DNA of 64,000 nt. It comes from Salinarimonas chemoclinalis (GTDB taxonomy: Bacteria; Pseudomonadota; Alphaproteobacteria; Rhizobiales; Beijerinckiaceae). The stretch covers positions 248,001-312,000 of the forward strand of contig NZ_JBGMWH010000002.1 in the NCBI RefSeq assembly GCF_041514305.1. Reading direction: 5' to 3'. The notes below the pieces were generated by a model. That model worked only from the letters and a program-made list of their open reading frames with translations. It had not been told where the DNA came from and made no database searches. The translations under genes and the position numbers were made by a program. Positions within the stretch are counted from its first letter, which is position 1. Every line of letters begins with the position of its first letter. Positions 40,265-48,343 of this stretch are shown piece by piece.

Positions 40265-40289
40265 CGGCCCCGCCGTGGCGGCGGGGCCG
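40265..40289. promoter_or_regulatory. Intercistronic hairpin between binding-protein and permease genes
   Basis: CGGCCCCGCCG (40265-40275) and CGGCGGGGCCG (40279-40289) form an 11-bp perfect stem with a TGG loop in the 51-bp gap. No U-tract follows on the coding strand. Its position suggests protection of the upstream receptor message or partial termination, as at malE-malF; inference. Confidence 0.6.
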
Positions 40290-40298
40290 GGGTGCGGA

Positions 40299-42002
40299 TC
40301 AGCCCTGCGACAGCCAGACCTGCTCGAAGTGGTGCTCCTCGGCAGGGTGGTGGGCGTAGCCCTGGACGGCCCGGCTCGAGGCCGTGGCGATGGAGCGCCA
40401 GTAGGGCTGCACGATCACCGCGTCCGCCTGGAGCATGCGCTGGAGCTCCTCCATGATCGCGCGCCGCTCCTCGACGTCGAGCGTCGCCTCCGCCTCGTCG
40501 AGCAGCGCGTCGAAATCGGGGTTGGAATAGGACGACTCGTTCCACGGCACGCCCGAGCGGTAGGCGAGGGAGAGCACCTGCGTGCCCAGCGGCCGGTGCG
40601 TCCAGGAGGTGAAGCCGAAGGGCGTCGTCGTCCAGCGGTCCCAGTAGGTGCCGCCGGGCATGATGTTGACGGCGAGGTCGATCCCCGCCGGCCGCAGCAT
40701 CTCGACGAGCGCCTGCGAGGTGTTGGGCTCCCAGGTCGGCTGCGCCACGCAGTCGATCTGGATCTGGAGCCCGTTCCCGTAGCCGGCTTCCGCCAGCAGC
40801 GCGCGGGCGCGGTCGTAGTCCTGCGTCGGCTTCGCGATAGCGGCGTACTCGGGATGGACCGGGGAGACGTGGTGGTCCTCGCCGGGCGTGCCGAGGTTCT
40901 GGTAGGCGAGCGCGAGCAGCCGCTCGTGATCGATGCAGGACTGGATCGCCTGGCGCACGCGGATGTCGTCGAACGGCGCCTGGTCCACCTTCATGCGGGC
41001 GACGCCGGTCTGCGCGGTGTCGGCCTGATAGAGCACGAGCGTGGGGATCGCCCGCGCGGCGGGCACCTGCTCGACGTTGAGCCGGTAGAGCATGTCCACC
41101 TGGCCCGACGCCAGCGCCGCGAGCGGGGCGGCCGGGTCGTCGCCGTGGTCGACGTAGTCGATCCCGTCGAGGAAGACCTCGCCGCCCCACCAGCCGCTCT
41201 CCCTGCGGCGGTAGCGCGCCCGCGAGCCGACGGTGAGCTCCACGAGCTCGAAGGGGCCGGTGCCGATCGGGTTCTCGACCCAGTTGCCGCCCTGGAAGGA
41301 GCGGTGCGCGATCAGGCAGGGGTAGTCGCCCATCGATTCCGGCAGGGCGAGGAAGGGCACGCGCAGGTTGAACTCGACCGTGTGGTCGTCGATCTTGACG
41401 ACGCCGTTCTCGAGCATGGGCGAGCCGTCGTCGTTGGAGGTCCGCAGCGCCGAGAAGCGGCCGTAGTTCGACGAGCCGACGGCGGGGTCCATCCAGCGCA
41501 CGAAGTTCGCGACGACGTCGTCGGCCCCGAAATCGTCCCCGTTCGACCACTTCACGCCCTGCCGGAGCTTGAACGTCCAGGTCCGCAGGTCCTCGGACGC
41601 GCTCCAGCTCTCGGCGAGATGCGGCACGGCGACGTTGTCCGAGGAGATGCGCACGAGCGGCTCGATCACGTGGCGCAGCTCGTTGCCCTTCTCGGACCAG
41701 TCGACGGTCGCGGGATCGGAGATCTCCTTGATGTTCATCGACACGCGCAGCGTCCCACCCTTCGCGGGGCTGCCGGACTGCGCCCGCGCCGCCGGCGCGA
41801 AGGGCTCGCCCGTCAGGCGCCCGGCCATCGCGTAGGCCGCGCCCGCGGAAAGGCCGAGCAGGGTCGCCGTGCGCAGGAACTCGCGGCGCGAGACCGTCCC
41901 CGCCTCGACGCCCGCCGCCACCCGCGGCAGCTTCGGATGGACCCGCTCCAGGGTCTCGACCGCCTCGGCATCGAGGCGCGTTGCGTCGTTCTTCTCGGTC
42001 AT
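40299..42002 (-). CDS. ABC transporter substrate-binding protein, family 5, Tat-exported
   Basis: A 567-aa peptide-type receptor. The N-terminus carries a twin-arginine signal: SRREFLRTATLLGLSAG at about residues 38-54 followed by a hydrophobic stretch and APAARAQ, so it is exported folded through Tat. An extra 35 charged residues precede the twin arginines. The body has the family pattern: TVDWSEKGNELRHVIEPL, SWSASEDLRTWTFKLRQGVKW and WSNGDDFGADDVVANF. It heads the operon of two permeases and a fused ATPase. The ligand is unknown. A good promoter lies 120 bp upstream. Confidence 0.94.
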   Translation of the reverse strand: MTEKNDATRLDAEAVETLERVHPKLPRVAAGVEAGTVSRREFLRTATLLGLSAGAAYAMAGRLTGEPFAPAARAQSGSPAKGGTLRVSMNIKEISDPATVDWSEKGNELRHVIEPLVRISSDNVAVPHLAESWSASEDLRTWTFKLRQGVKWSNGDDFGADDVVANFVRWMDPAVGSSNYGRFSALRTSNDDGSPMLENGVVKIDDHTVEFNLRVPFLALPESMGDYPCLIAHRSFQGGNWVENPIGTGPFELVELTVGSRARYRRRESGWWGGEVFLDGIDYVDHGDDPAAPLAALASGQVDMLYRLNVEQVPAARAIPTLVLYQADTAQTGVARMKVDQAPFDDIRVRQAIQSCIDHERLLALAYQNLGTPGEDHHVSPVHPEYAAIAKPTQDYDRARALLAEAGYGNGLQIQIDCVAQPTWEPNTSQALVEMLRPAGIDLAVNIMPGGTYWDRWTTTPFGFTSWTHRPLGTQVLSLAYRSGVPWNESSYSNPDFDALLDEAEATLDVEERRAIMEELQRMLQADAVIVQPYWRSIATASSRAVQGYAHHPAEEHHFEQVWLSQG

Positions 42003-42121
42003 CGTCTCCGGTCCTCTCGCCCGTTGCCGCGGGCTTCTCGATTCTCGCTGCGAAAGCCGCGCGACGCGGCCACGAAACGGCTCGCGACCGGGTTGCCCCC
42101 ACGGCCGAGCTCGATTGCGAA

Positions 42122-42150
42122 GTTATCGCGTGCGGCATGGGGGGTGTCAA
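42122..42150 (-). promoter_or_regulatory. Sigma-70-type promoter of the Tat-dependent peptide importer operon
   Basis: Reading the minus strand, TTGACA (42150-42145) and GATAAC (42127-42122) are spaced by exactly 17 bp. The start would be near 42115, leaving a leader of about 110 nt before the receptor ATG at 42002. Confidence 0.6.
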
Positions 42151-42484
42151 ACGTATATCCGCACCGTACACCCGACGACGCCGTGCCGCGCCGCACAAGA
42201 TCCGCGTGAGCAGATCGTCGATCGCGCGCATGCCGCATGCCGGCACGCTGCGAGAACGCGCCGACTTGCTCGCACCCGAGCGGCCGCACGAAGCCGGAAT
42301 GCGCCGCGCCGCGGCTAGTCTTGGCGCGGTTCGGGCAGGTCTGGCGCGCTCCCGCGGCTCGACTGCGCGCACGAGAGACGGGTGAGGGGCCGGCGGGCAC
42401 GCGGTCGCCGGCGTTGCGCGCCGCCGCGCGGCGTGGGACAAGCTCTGCGCGCGTTGCGGCGCGCGAGACGAGGAAGAACGCCCC
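42151..42484. other. Intergenic region between the divergent importer and MoxR genes
   Basis: About 330 bp beyond the importer promoter. It should hold the MoxR gene promoter and any operators of the importer. No RNA, repeat or further gene was recognised, and readings across it look like frame noise. Confidence 0.45.
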
Positions 42485-43327
42485 ATGCGCTTTGCCGGAA
42501 CCCCCGACTACGTCACAACCGAGGATCTCTCGGTCGCCGTCGACGCAGCGATCGCGCTCGAGCGCCCGCTGCTGGTCAAGGGCGAGCCCGGCACCGGCAA
42601 GACCGTGCTCGCCGAGGAGATCGCCAAGGCGGTCGGCGCGCCGCTGCTGACTTGGTCGATCAAGTCCACCACCAAGGCGCAGCAGGGCCTCTACGAGTAC
42701 GACGCGGTCTCGCGCCTGCGCGACTCGCAGCTCGGCGACCCGCGCGTCTCCGACATCGCCAACTACATCCGCCGCGGCAAGCTCTGGGACGCCTTCACCG
42801 CGCCCGAGCGCCCGGTGCTGCTCATCGACGAGATCGACAAGGCGGACATCGAGTTCCCCAACGACCTGCTCCAGGAGCTCGACCGCATGGAGTTCCACGT
42901 CTACGAGACCGGCGAGACCGTGCGGGCCGAGCGCCGGCCGATCGTGGTGATCACCTCCAACAACGAGAAGGAACTCCCCGACGCCTTCCTGCGCCGTTGC
43001 TTCTTCCACTACATCAAGTTCCCCGACCCCGGCACGATGGCGGCCATCGTCGAGGTGCACTACCCGGGCATCAAGCAGAGGCTCGTCAAGGAGGCGCTGG
43101 ACGTCTTCTTCGCCGTGCGCGAGGCCCCGGGCCTGAAGAAGAAGCCCTCGACGAGCGAGCTGCTCGACTGGCTCAAGCTCTTGCTCAACGAGGACGTCGC
43201 GCCGGAGGTGCTGCGCGAGACGAGCGCGAGGAAGCTCATCCCGCCGCTGCACGGGGCGCTCCTGAAGAACGAGCAGGACGTGGCGCTGTTCGAGAAGATC
43301 GCGTTCATGACGCGGCGGGGTGGGTGA
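42485..43327 (+). CDS. MoxR-family AAA+ ATPase
   Basis: A 280-aa cytoplasmic AAA+ ATPase of the MoxR type, a chaperone-like motor that usually activates metal enzymes or complexes together with a von Willebrand A protein. Walker A GEPGTGKT spans 33-40, Walker B VLLIDEID spans 111-118, and sensor 1 is VVITSNNEKELPDAFLRRC near 157-175. The start MRFAGTPDYVTTEDL at 42485 matches relatives. A VWA/CoxE-like partner gene normally follows; here the next 315 bp contain only a dispersed repeat, so the partner is missing or elsewhere. Confidence 0.93.
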   Translation: MRFAGTPDYVTTEDLSVAVDAAIALERPLLVKGEPGTGKTVLAEEIAKAVGAPLLTWSIKSTTKAQQGLYEYDAVSRLRDSQLGDPRVSDIANYIRRGKLWDAFTAPERPVLLIDEIDKADIEFPNDLLQELDRMEFHVYETGETVRAERRPIVVITSNNEKELPDAFLRRCFFHYIKFPDPGTMAAIVEVHYPGIKQRLVKEALDVFFAVREAPGLKKKPSTSELLDWLKLLLNEDVAPEVLRETSARKLIPPLHGALLKNEQDVALFEKIAFMTRRGG

Positions 43328-43642
43328 GGGGAGACCGTCGGCGGACTTCATGGACGGTTTGGCCGAGAAGGCGCTCGACGGGCTGGTCGCGACGCAGGCG
43401 CCCCGCGATCGGCGGCTCTCCTCTCCCTCGTGGAGAGGGGCGGGGGGGTGTGGGGCGCGGCAGGATGGAGCGCGGCGTCGATGCCGGCGGGATGCCGGAG
43501 CGCTGCATGGACCTCGGTCGCTGGTCTGCACGCCCCAGACCCCGATCCATCTCCGAACGACCCAGTCCTTGGGCGAGGGAAGAGCTGCGGCGGATTGCAT
43601 CCGCGGGATGCCCTGTCGCAGAGTGACTGGAGGAATCGCCCC
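43328..43642. repeat. Gene-free stretch with a diverged copy of the 662-816 repeat
   Basis: The left part at about 43418-43456 contains CTCTCCCTCGTGGAGAGGGG followed by a G-rich run and TGTGGGG, closely matching the arm at 662-698. The right part at about 43525-43593 has CTGCACGCCCCAGACCCCGA and then GCGAGGGAAGAG, a degenerate version of the 780-816 arm with an insertion. No coding region is convincing here. Confidence 0.75.
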
Positions 43643-44812
43643 ATGCTCACCGCCATCGCCGTCTCCGGCTACCGCTCCCTGCGCGAGATCGTCGTGCCGC
43701 TCGGCCGCGTCACGGTGATCACCGGGCCGAACGGGGCGGGGAAGTCGAGCCTGTATCGGGCGCTGCGGCTCCTCGCGGATGCGGCGCAGGGGCGGCTCGT
43801 GGGGTCCCTCGCGATCGAGGGCGGGCTCGCCTCGACCTTGTGGGCGGGGCCGGAGCGGATCTCGCGGGAGATGCGCGCGGGCGCCGTGCCCGTCGAGGGC
43901 ACCGTGCGGCGCGAGCGCGTGGCGCTCAGGCTCGGGTTCTGCGGCGCGGGCGACGAGGACGCGCTCGGCTACGCCGTCGATCTCGGCCTGCCCGTGACGA
44001 CGACGTCCGCTTTCGGGCTCGACCCGGAATACAAGGTCGAGACCGTCTTCTCCGGGCCGATGCGGGCGCGGCCCGTCGTGCTCGCCGAGCGGCGCGGGCC
44101 GATGGTGCGGGTGGCCGACGACGAGGGCCGGCTGCGGGTCGTCGCGCAGCACCTCGCGCCCTTCGACGGCATGCTGACCCACGCCGCCGACCCGCGCGGC
44201 GCGCCCGAGCTCCTGGCGCTGCGCGAGCGGCTGCGGGCGTTCCGCTTCTACGATCACCTGCGCACCGATCCGGACGCCCCGATGCGCCAGCGGCGCGTGG
44301 GCACCCGCACGCCGGTGCTCTCCGGCGACGGCGGCGACCTCGCCGCCGAGCTCCAGACGATCCGCGAGATCGGCGATCCGCGGGCGCTCGACGCGGCGAT
44401 CGCCGACGCCTTCGACGGCGCGCGCGTCGCCATCGACATCGAGGCGGGCCTGTTCGAGACCGTGATGCGGCAGCCGGGCCTGCTGCGCCCGCTCGGCGCG
44501 CGCGAGCTCTCGGACGGCACGATGCGCTACCTCGCGCTCGTCGCGGCGCTGCTGTCGCCGCGCCCGCCGGCGCTCCTCGTCCTCAACGAGCCGGAGACGA
44601 GCCTGCATCCCGACCTGATCGCGCCCCTCGCCCGCCTCGTCCTCGCCGCGAGCGACCGGGCGCAGATCGTCGTCGTCACCCACAGCGCGGCGCTGGCGGG
44701 TGCGCTCGCCGGCGCGCCGGGAGCCGTGGTGCATCGCCTCGAGAAGTCGCTGGGCGAGACGCGGATCGCGGGGGGCGCGGACGCGCCGGGATGGGTCTGG
44801 CCGAAGCGCTGA
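43643..44812 (+). CDS. AAA family ATPase (RecF/SMC-like, AAA_21 type)
   Basis: A 389-aa ATPase of the structural-maintenance/RecF-like class. Walker A GPNGAGKS lies at 28-35 (TVITGPNGAGKSSLYRAL), the signature-like region ELSDGTMRYLALVAALLSP near 286-304, and Walker B LLVLNEPETSLHPDL near 311-325, followed by the VVTHSAAL switch. The long middle insert is unlike SbcC coiled coils and shows no TOPRIM, so it is not an OLD nuclease. Single-gene proteins of this class are common and their role is unknown. The ATG 43643 is preceded by GGAGG. It ends 101 bp before acylphosphatase. Confidence 0.85.
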   Translation: MLTAIAVSGYRSLREIVVPLGRVTVITGPNGAGKSSLYRALRLLADAAQGRLVGSLAIEGGLASTLWAGPERISREMRAGAVPVEGTVRRERVALRLGFCGAGDEDALGYAVDLGLPVTTTSAFGLDPEYKVETVFSGPMRARPVVLAERRGPMVRVADDEGRLRVVAQHLAPFDGMLTHAADPRGAPELLALRERLRAFRFYDHLRTDPDAPMRQRRVGTRTPVLSGDGGDLAAELQTIREIGDPRALDAAIADAFDGARVAIDIEAGLFETVMRQPGLLRPLGARELSDGTMRYLALVAALLSPRPPALLVLNEPETSLHPDLIAPLARLVLAASDRAQIVVVTHSAALAGALAGAPGAVVHRLEKSLGETRIAGGADAPGWVWPKR

Positions 44813-44913
44813 TGGTCCCTCGGCTGCGCCGCGGCGTTCGGTCCCGGCATCCCCTCGACGGCTCGCGCGTTCGTACGCATGGTCCAGGCAGGAAAGCCGA
44901 AAGGGAGACAGCG

Positions 44914-45192
44914 ATGGAAGCCAGCGCCGTTCGTATCACCGTGACCGGACGCGTCCAGGGCGTGGGATACCGCGCCTTCGCAGCGGCGCGTGCCGCCGAG
45001 CTCGGCCTGCGCGGGTTCGTGCGCAACCGAGACGACGGGTCGGTCGAGAGCGTAGCCTCGGGGACCCCCGCGGCCGTCGAGGCCTACCTCGCGGCGCTGC
45101 GCGGCGGGCCTCCGGGCGCGTCGGTCGCTGATCTGGCGGTCGATCACCTGGAATCGCGCGTGGTCGCCGAGAGCACCTTCGACGTGCGCTGA
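44914..45192 (+). CDS. Acylphosphatase
   Basis: A 92-aa enzyme that hydrolyses acyl phosphates. The signature VTGRVQGVGYRAF at 10-22 holds catalytic Arg20, and GFVRNRDDGSVE supplies Asn38. The C-terminal half retains the ferredoxin-like fold. It starts at ATG 44914 behind an AGGGAG site. Single, short and typical of the family. Confidence 0.95.
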   Translation: MEASAVRITVTGRVQGVGYRAFAAARAAELGLRGFVRNRDDGSVESVASGTPAAVEAYLAALRGGPPGASVADLAVDHLESRVVAESTFDVR

Positions 45193-45293
45193 GCGACGGG
45201 CGGCGTCGCTCCGTCGCCGCCTGTTGCCGGCAAGCAACAACATCGATGGTGTCGTCGTGTTAACCGATCGCCCTCGCGTACGGAGGCGATTCC

Positions 45294-45467
45294 ATGAACG
45301 ACGACGATCTCGACCGCCGAGACGATTTCCGCGCCGACGCGGACGGGGAGCGCCCCGCCGTCGTCGCCTACGACCCGTACTTCCCGGCGCGGATCGCGTC
45401 CGAGGACGCACGCGTCGCGCCCTACGACCCGCACTTCCCGCAGGACGGCGCCAGCGACTTCGAGTGA
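45294..45467 (+). CDS. Small acidic protein with duplicated YDPxFP motif
   Basis: A 57-aa ORF from ATG 45294, with GGAGG 10 bases upstream, to TGA 45467. It is strongly acidic (MNDDDLDRRDDFRADADGE) and contains two copies of a short motif, VVAYDPYFPAR and VAPYDPHFPQD, 24 residues apart. No membrane segment is present. I do not recognise it. The well-placed ribosome-binding site, acidic composition and internal duplication argue that it is real. It lies between acylphosphatase and the sigma-factor gene. Confidence 0.6.
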   Translation: MNDDDLDRRDDFRADADGERPAVVAYDPYFPARIASEDARVAPYDPHFPQDGASDFE

Positions 45468-45564
45468 GCGCCCTCGCGTCGGCGTGATCCGCGGTCGCGG
45501 AGCCGGTCACGCCGATGTGCGCGTGCCGCACGCGCCCGTGACGACCGATGGCCGGCTGATCGTT

Positions 45565-45590
45565 GTAACAGGGAGACCTCTCGCCACGAA
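45565..45590 (+). promoter_or_regulatory. SigF-type ECF promoter of the sigma/anti-sigma operon
   Basis: GTAACA (45565-45570), a 16-bp spacer, then CGAA (45587-45590). This resembles the GTAACC-N16-CGAA motif I recall for Caulobacter SigF/NrsF-controlled genes, and would make the sigma gene autoregulated. The -10 lies only 12 bp before the ATG, so the leader would be very short. Confidence 0.55.
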
Positions 45591-45602
45591 GAGGGGTCTG
45601 CC

Positions 45603-46157
45603 ATGTCCAACCCGGTCGAGACACACTGGTCGAGCCTGATGCGCGCCGCCAACGGCGGCGACGAGGGCGCGTATCGCCGGCTCCTGTCCGAGCTCGCGCC
45701 CGCCATCCGTGCCAAGATCCGCGCCAAGGCCGCGCGCTACGGCCTCTCCGGGGCCGACGTCGAGGACGCCGTCCAGGAGACGCTCCTCGCCATCCACGTC
45801 AAGCGCGGGACCTGGCGCGAGGACGAGCCGATCCGCCCCTGGGTGTTCGCGATCGCCGGCTACAAGATCGTCGACCAGATGCGCCGGCGCTACCGCCACG
45901 CCGAGGTCGACATCGCCGACTTCACCGAGATCCTCCCGGCGCAGGCCGAGCCCGATCCGACCACCTCCACCGACATGGACCGCGTCGTCGCGCGCCTGAC
46001 GGGCCGCGCGGGCGAGATCGTCCGCGCGATCGGCATGGAGGGGGCGAGCGTCGGGGAGGCCTCGCAGCGCTTCGGCATGTCCGAGGGCGCGGTGCGGGTG
46101 GCACTCCACCGTGGCCTGCGAAAGCTGGCCGACCTTCGAGCGAGCATGGTGGCATGA
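45603..46157 (+). CDS. ECF RNA polymerase sigma factor (SigF/EcfF-like)
   Basis: A 184-aa extracytoplasmic-function sigma factor. Region 2 covers about residues 25-95 (YRRLLSELAPAIRAKIRAK, DVEDAVQETLLAIH, PWVFAIAGYKIVDQMRRRYR, the -10 contact). Region 4 covers about 128-178 (ASVGEASQRFGMSEGAVRVA, the -35 helix). The next gene encodes an NrsF anti-sigma factor, overlapping or touching its stop, which places it in the group responding to heavy-metal and oxidative stress in Caulobacter. GAGGGG is the ribosome-binding site. Confidence 0.93.
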   Translation: MSNPVETHWSSLMRAANGGDEGAYRRLLSELAPAIRAKIRAKAARYGLSGADVEDAVQETLLAIHVKRGTWREDEPIRPWVFAIAGYKIVDQMRRRYRHAEVDIADFTEILPAQAEPDPTTSTDMDRVVARLTGRAGEIVRAIGMEGASVGEASQRFGMSEGAVRVALHRGLRKLADLRASMVA

Positions 46158-46168
46158 GGACGATCGCG

Positions 46169-46804
46169 ATGAGAACCGACGACCTGATCGATACGCTCGC
46201 GGCCGACCTCGCGCCGCGCCGCCCGCTCTCCGCCGCGCTCGCCGTCGCCTGCGCGGCGGGAATCGCGGCCACGCTCGCGCTCTTCCTCGCCGGATGGGGA
46301 CCGCGGGCGGACCTCGCCGCGGCGACCGAGAGCCTGCGCTTCCTCGCCAAGCCGCTCGTCGGGATGCTGCTCGCGATCGGCGCGCTCGGGCTCGCCGTGC
46401 GCCTCGCGCATCCGGGTGCACCGGCTCGGGGATGGGCGATGGCGCTCGCCGCCGCGCCGCTGGCTGCGGCGGCCTTCGTCGCGCTCGAGCTCGCCGCGCT
46501 TCCGGCGCGGGCCTGGGCACCCGCGCTCCTGGGCGAGAACGCCCTCGTCTGCCTCGTCTCCATCCCGGCCTTGGCACTGCCGATGCTCGTCGCCCTCGTC
46601 TACGGCCTGAAAGGCGGCGCGCCCGTACGGCCCGGCCTCGCCGGCGCGGTCGTCGGGCTCGCGGCGGCGGGCGTCGCCGCCGCGCTCTACGCGGTCTTCT
46701 GCACGGACGACAGCCCGCTCTTCGTGGCGACCTGGTACACGCTCGCCGCCGGGATCGTGGCCGCGGCGGGGGCGATCGCCGGGCGGCGCTGGCTGCGCTG
46801 GTGA
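46169..46804 (+). CDS. NrsF-type anti-sigma factor (DUF1109)
   Basis: A 211-aa six-helix membrane protein of the NrsF family that holds the ECF sigma factor inactive at the inner membrane. The start MRTDDLIDTLAADLAPRRPL is the typical N-terminus that binds sigma. Six hydrophobic segments follow. Ends of the family loops, such as CTDDSPLFVATWYTLA, contain one of the conserved cysteines implicated in sensing; I could not confirm a complete pair. An ATG at 46154 overlapping the sigma stop (ATGA) would add five residues; 46169 is preferred because GAGGA at 46156-46160 is well spaced. Confidence 0.9.
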   Translation: MRTDDLIDTLAADLAPRRPLSAALAVACAAGIAATLALFLAGWGPRADLAAATESLRFLAKPLVGMLLAIGALGLAVRLAHPGAPARGWAMALAAAPLAAAAFVALELAALPARAWAPALLGENALVCLVSIPALALPMLVALVYGLKGGAPVRPGLAGAVVGLAAAGVAAALYAVFCTDDSPLFVATWYTLAAGIVAAAGAIAGRRWLRW

Positions 46805-46821
46805 GCGGGCCGCGCGCGCGC

Positions 46822-48330
46822 TCAGGCGAGCACCCGCGGCCCGAGCGGGAGGGTCAGCGCGCACAGCACGGCGTCCGCCCCGATCTCGTAGCGCACCGTC
46901 GCGTCGAGCTCGTAGGGTAGGGTCCGGCGCAGGAGTTCGGTGCCGAACCCCTCACGCTCCGGCCGCTCGGGATCGGGGACCACACCGTCCTCGCGCCAGA
47001 CGAGGCGCAGGAGCGGCGGCTCGCCGCTCGCGTCGATCTCCCAGGTCACGGAGACGGTGCCCGTGTCGCCGGCGAGTGCGCCGAACTTCACGGCGTTGGT
47101 CGAAAGCTCGTGGATCGCGAGCGTCAGCGTCTGGGCCGCCTGGCTCCCGAGCAGGATCTTCGGCCCGCCGATCGTCACCCGCTCACCCTCGCGCGCCGCG
47201 CAGGCGGTGAGCTCCTCCGCGACGAGGTATTCCAGATCGACGCCCGCGCGCGGGTCGCGCGTGACGTGGGCCTGGGTGCGGGCGATCGCGTTGAGGCGGC
47301 CCTCGAAATGCGAGGCGAAGTCGGCGACGCTCTCGGCCGTGTCGCCGGTGCGACGGGCGATCGAGCGCACGACGGCGAGCGTGTTGCGCACGCGGTGCTG
47401 CAGCTCGCCGTGCAGCAGCTTCTGCTGCTCCTGGAGCCGGCGGATGTCGTCGATGTCGGTCGACGAGCCGAACCACTCCCGCGGCTCGCCCTCGCGGCGC
47501 GGTGCCGCCTGGGCGCGGGTCTGGAACCAGCGCGAGCCGCCGTCGGCGACGAGCAGCCTGTGGATCACGTCGAGCCGGCCGCTGTCGGGCGCCACCGCCC
47601 AGGCCGCGCGCACGCGCTCTCGGTCTTCCGGGTGGACGGCGTCGAGCCAGCCGAGCCCGAGGCTCGCCTCGGCGGAGAGCCCCGTCGTCGCGATCCACTG
47701 CGGGCTCGCCCAGGTCCAGTCGCCGCCGTCGCGGGATTGCCAGACGAGCTGTGGCAGGTTCTCGACGAGCGCGCGCAGCCGCGTCGCGCTGGTGCGCGCC
47801 TCCTCGCGCGCGACGACGCGCTGCGTCACGTCGGTGGCGACGACGAGGACGCCGCCGACGCCGTTCGGCGCGTCGGGATCGGGGAGCGGTGAGTAGACGT
47901 AGCTCCACCACAGGTCCCGCGTGCCCCCGTCGCGGGTGATGGGCAGAGGCACCTCGTCGCGCCGCACCGCGCCTGCGCCGGAGCGGACGGTCGCGAGATC
48001 CTCCTCGATCCGTGGCCAGATCTCCGACCAGACCGTCGCGGCGGGCCGGCCGATCGATGGATGCCGCTCGGGGCCCATCAGCGCCGCCTGGGCGTCGTTG
48101 TAGACCTGGATCAGGTCCGGCCCCCAGAGAACGGCCATGGCGACCGGCACGGGCAGGATCGCCTCGACCGCGCCGCGCAGGGTCTGCGGCCATGTCTCGA
48201 CCGGGCCGAGCGGCGTCGCCGCCCAGTCGTGGGCGCGGACGAGCCGCGCCGCCTCGCTCTCGCCGAAGGGCCAGGAACTCCCGGGCGGTGCCCGGCTCGT
48301 CGCATCGCTCGGCGTCGATCGCTTGGTCAT
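46822..48330 (-). CDS. HWE-family sensor histidine kinase with two PAS domains
   Basis: A 502-aa cytoplasmic kinase. A PAS domain lies at about 50-170, a second at about 185-300 (LPQLVWQSRDGG, GWLDAVHPEDRERV). The HWE kinase core follows: phosphoacceptor His312 in LLHGELQHRVRNTLAV, the N-box HELSTNAVKFGAL at 407-419, and the diagnostic WRE at 445-447. There are no membrane helices, so it senses a cytoplasmic signal through PAS. No response regulator is adjacent; a Crp-family gene lies just upstream on the same strand. The start 48330 follows conserved PAS spacing. Confidence 0.94.
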   Translation of the reverse strand: MTKRSTPSDATSRAPPGSSWPFGESEAARLVRAHDWAATPLGPVETWPQTLRGAVEAILPVPVAMAVLWGPDLIQVYNDAQAALMGPERHPSIGRPAATVWSEIWPRIEEDLATVRSGAGAVRRDEVPLPITRDGGTRDLWWSYVYSPLPDPDAPNGVGGVLVVATDVTQRVVAREEARTSATRLRALVENLPQLVWQSRDGGDWTWASPQWIATTGLSAEASLGLGWLDAVHPEDRERVRAAWAVAPDSGRLDVIHRLLVADGGSRWFQTRAQAAPRREGEPREWFGSSTDIDDIRRLQEQQKLLHGELQHRVRNTLAVVRSIARRTGDTAESVADFASHFEGRLNAIARTQAHVTRDPRAGVDLEYLVAEELTACAAREGERVTIGGPKILLGSQAAQTLTLAIHELSTNAVKFGALAGDTGTVSVTWEIDASGEPPLLRLVWREDGVVPDPERPEREGFGTELLRRTLPYELDATVRYEIGADAVLCALTLPLGPRVLA

Positions 48331-48343
48331 GCGCCGGCTCCCG

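Noticed and set aside
39021..42209. Long open frames of about 1060 residues on both strands over the importer operon
   Set aside because: They cross several well-defined genes and carry no domain; high GC removes stop codons from other frames.
43643..44812. AAA ATPase as part of a defence system (OLD/retron-like)
   Set aside because: No TOPRIM, nuclease, reverse transcriptase or other defence gene is adjacent; the neighbours are a MoxR ATPase and acylphosphatase.
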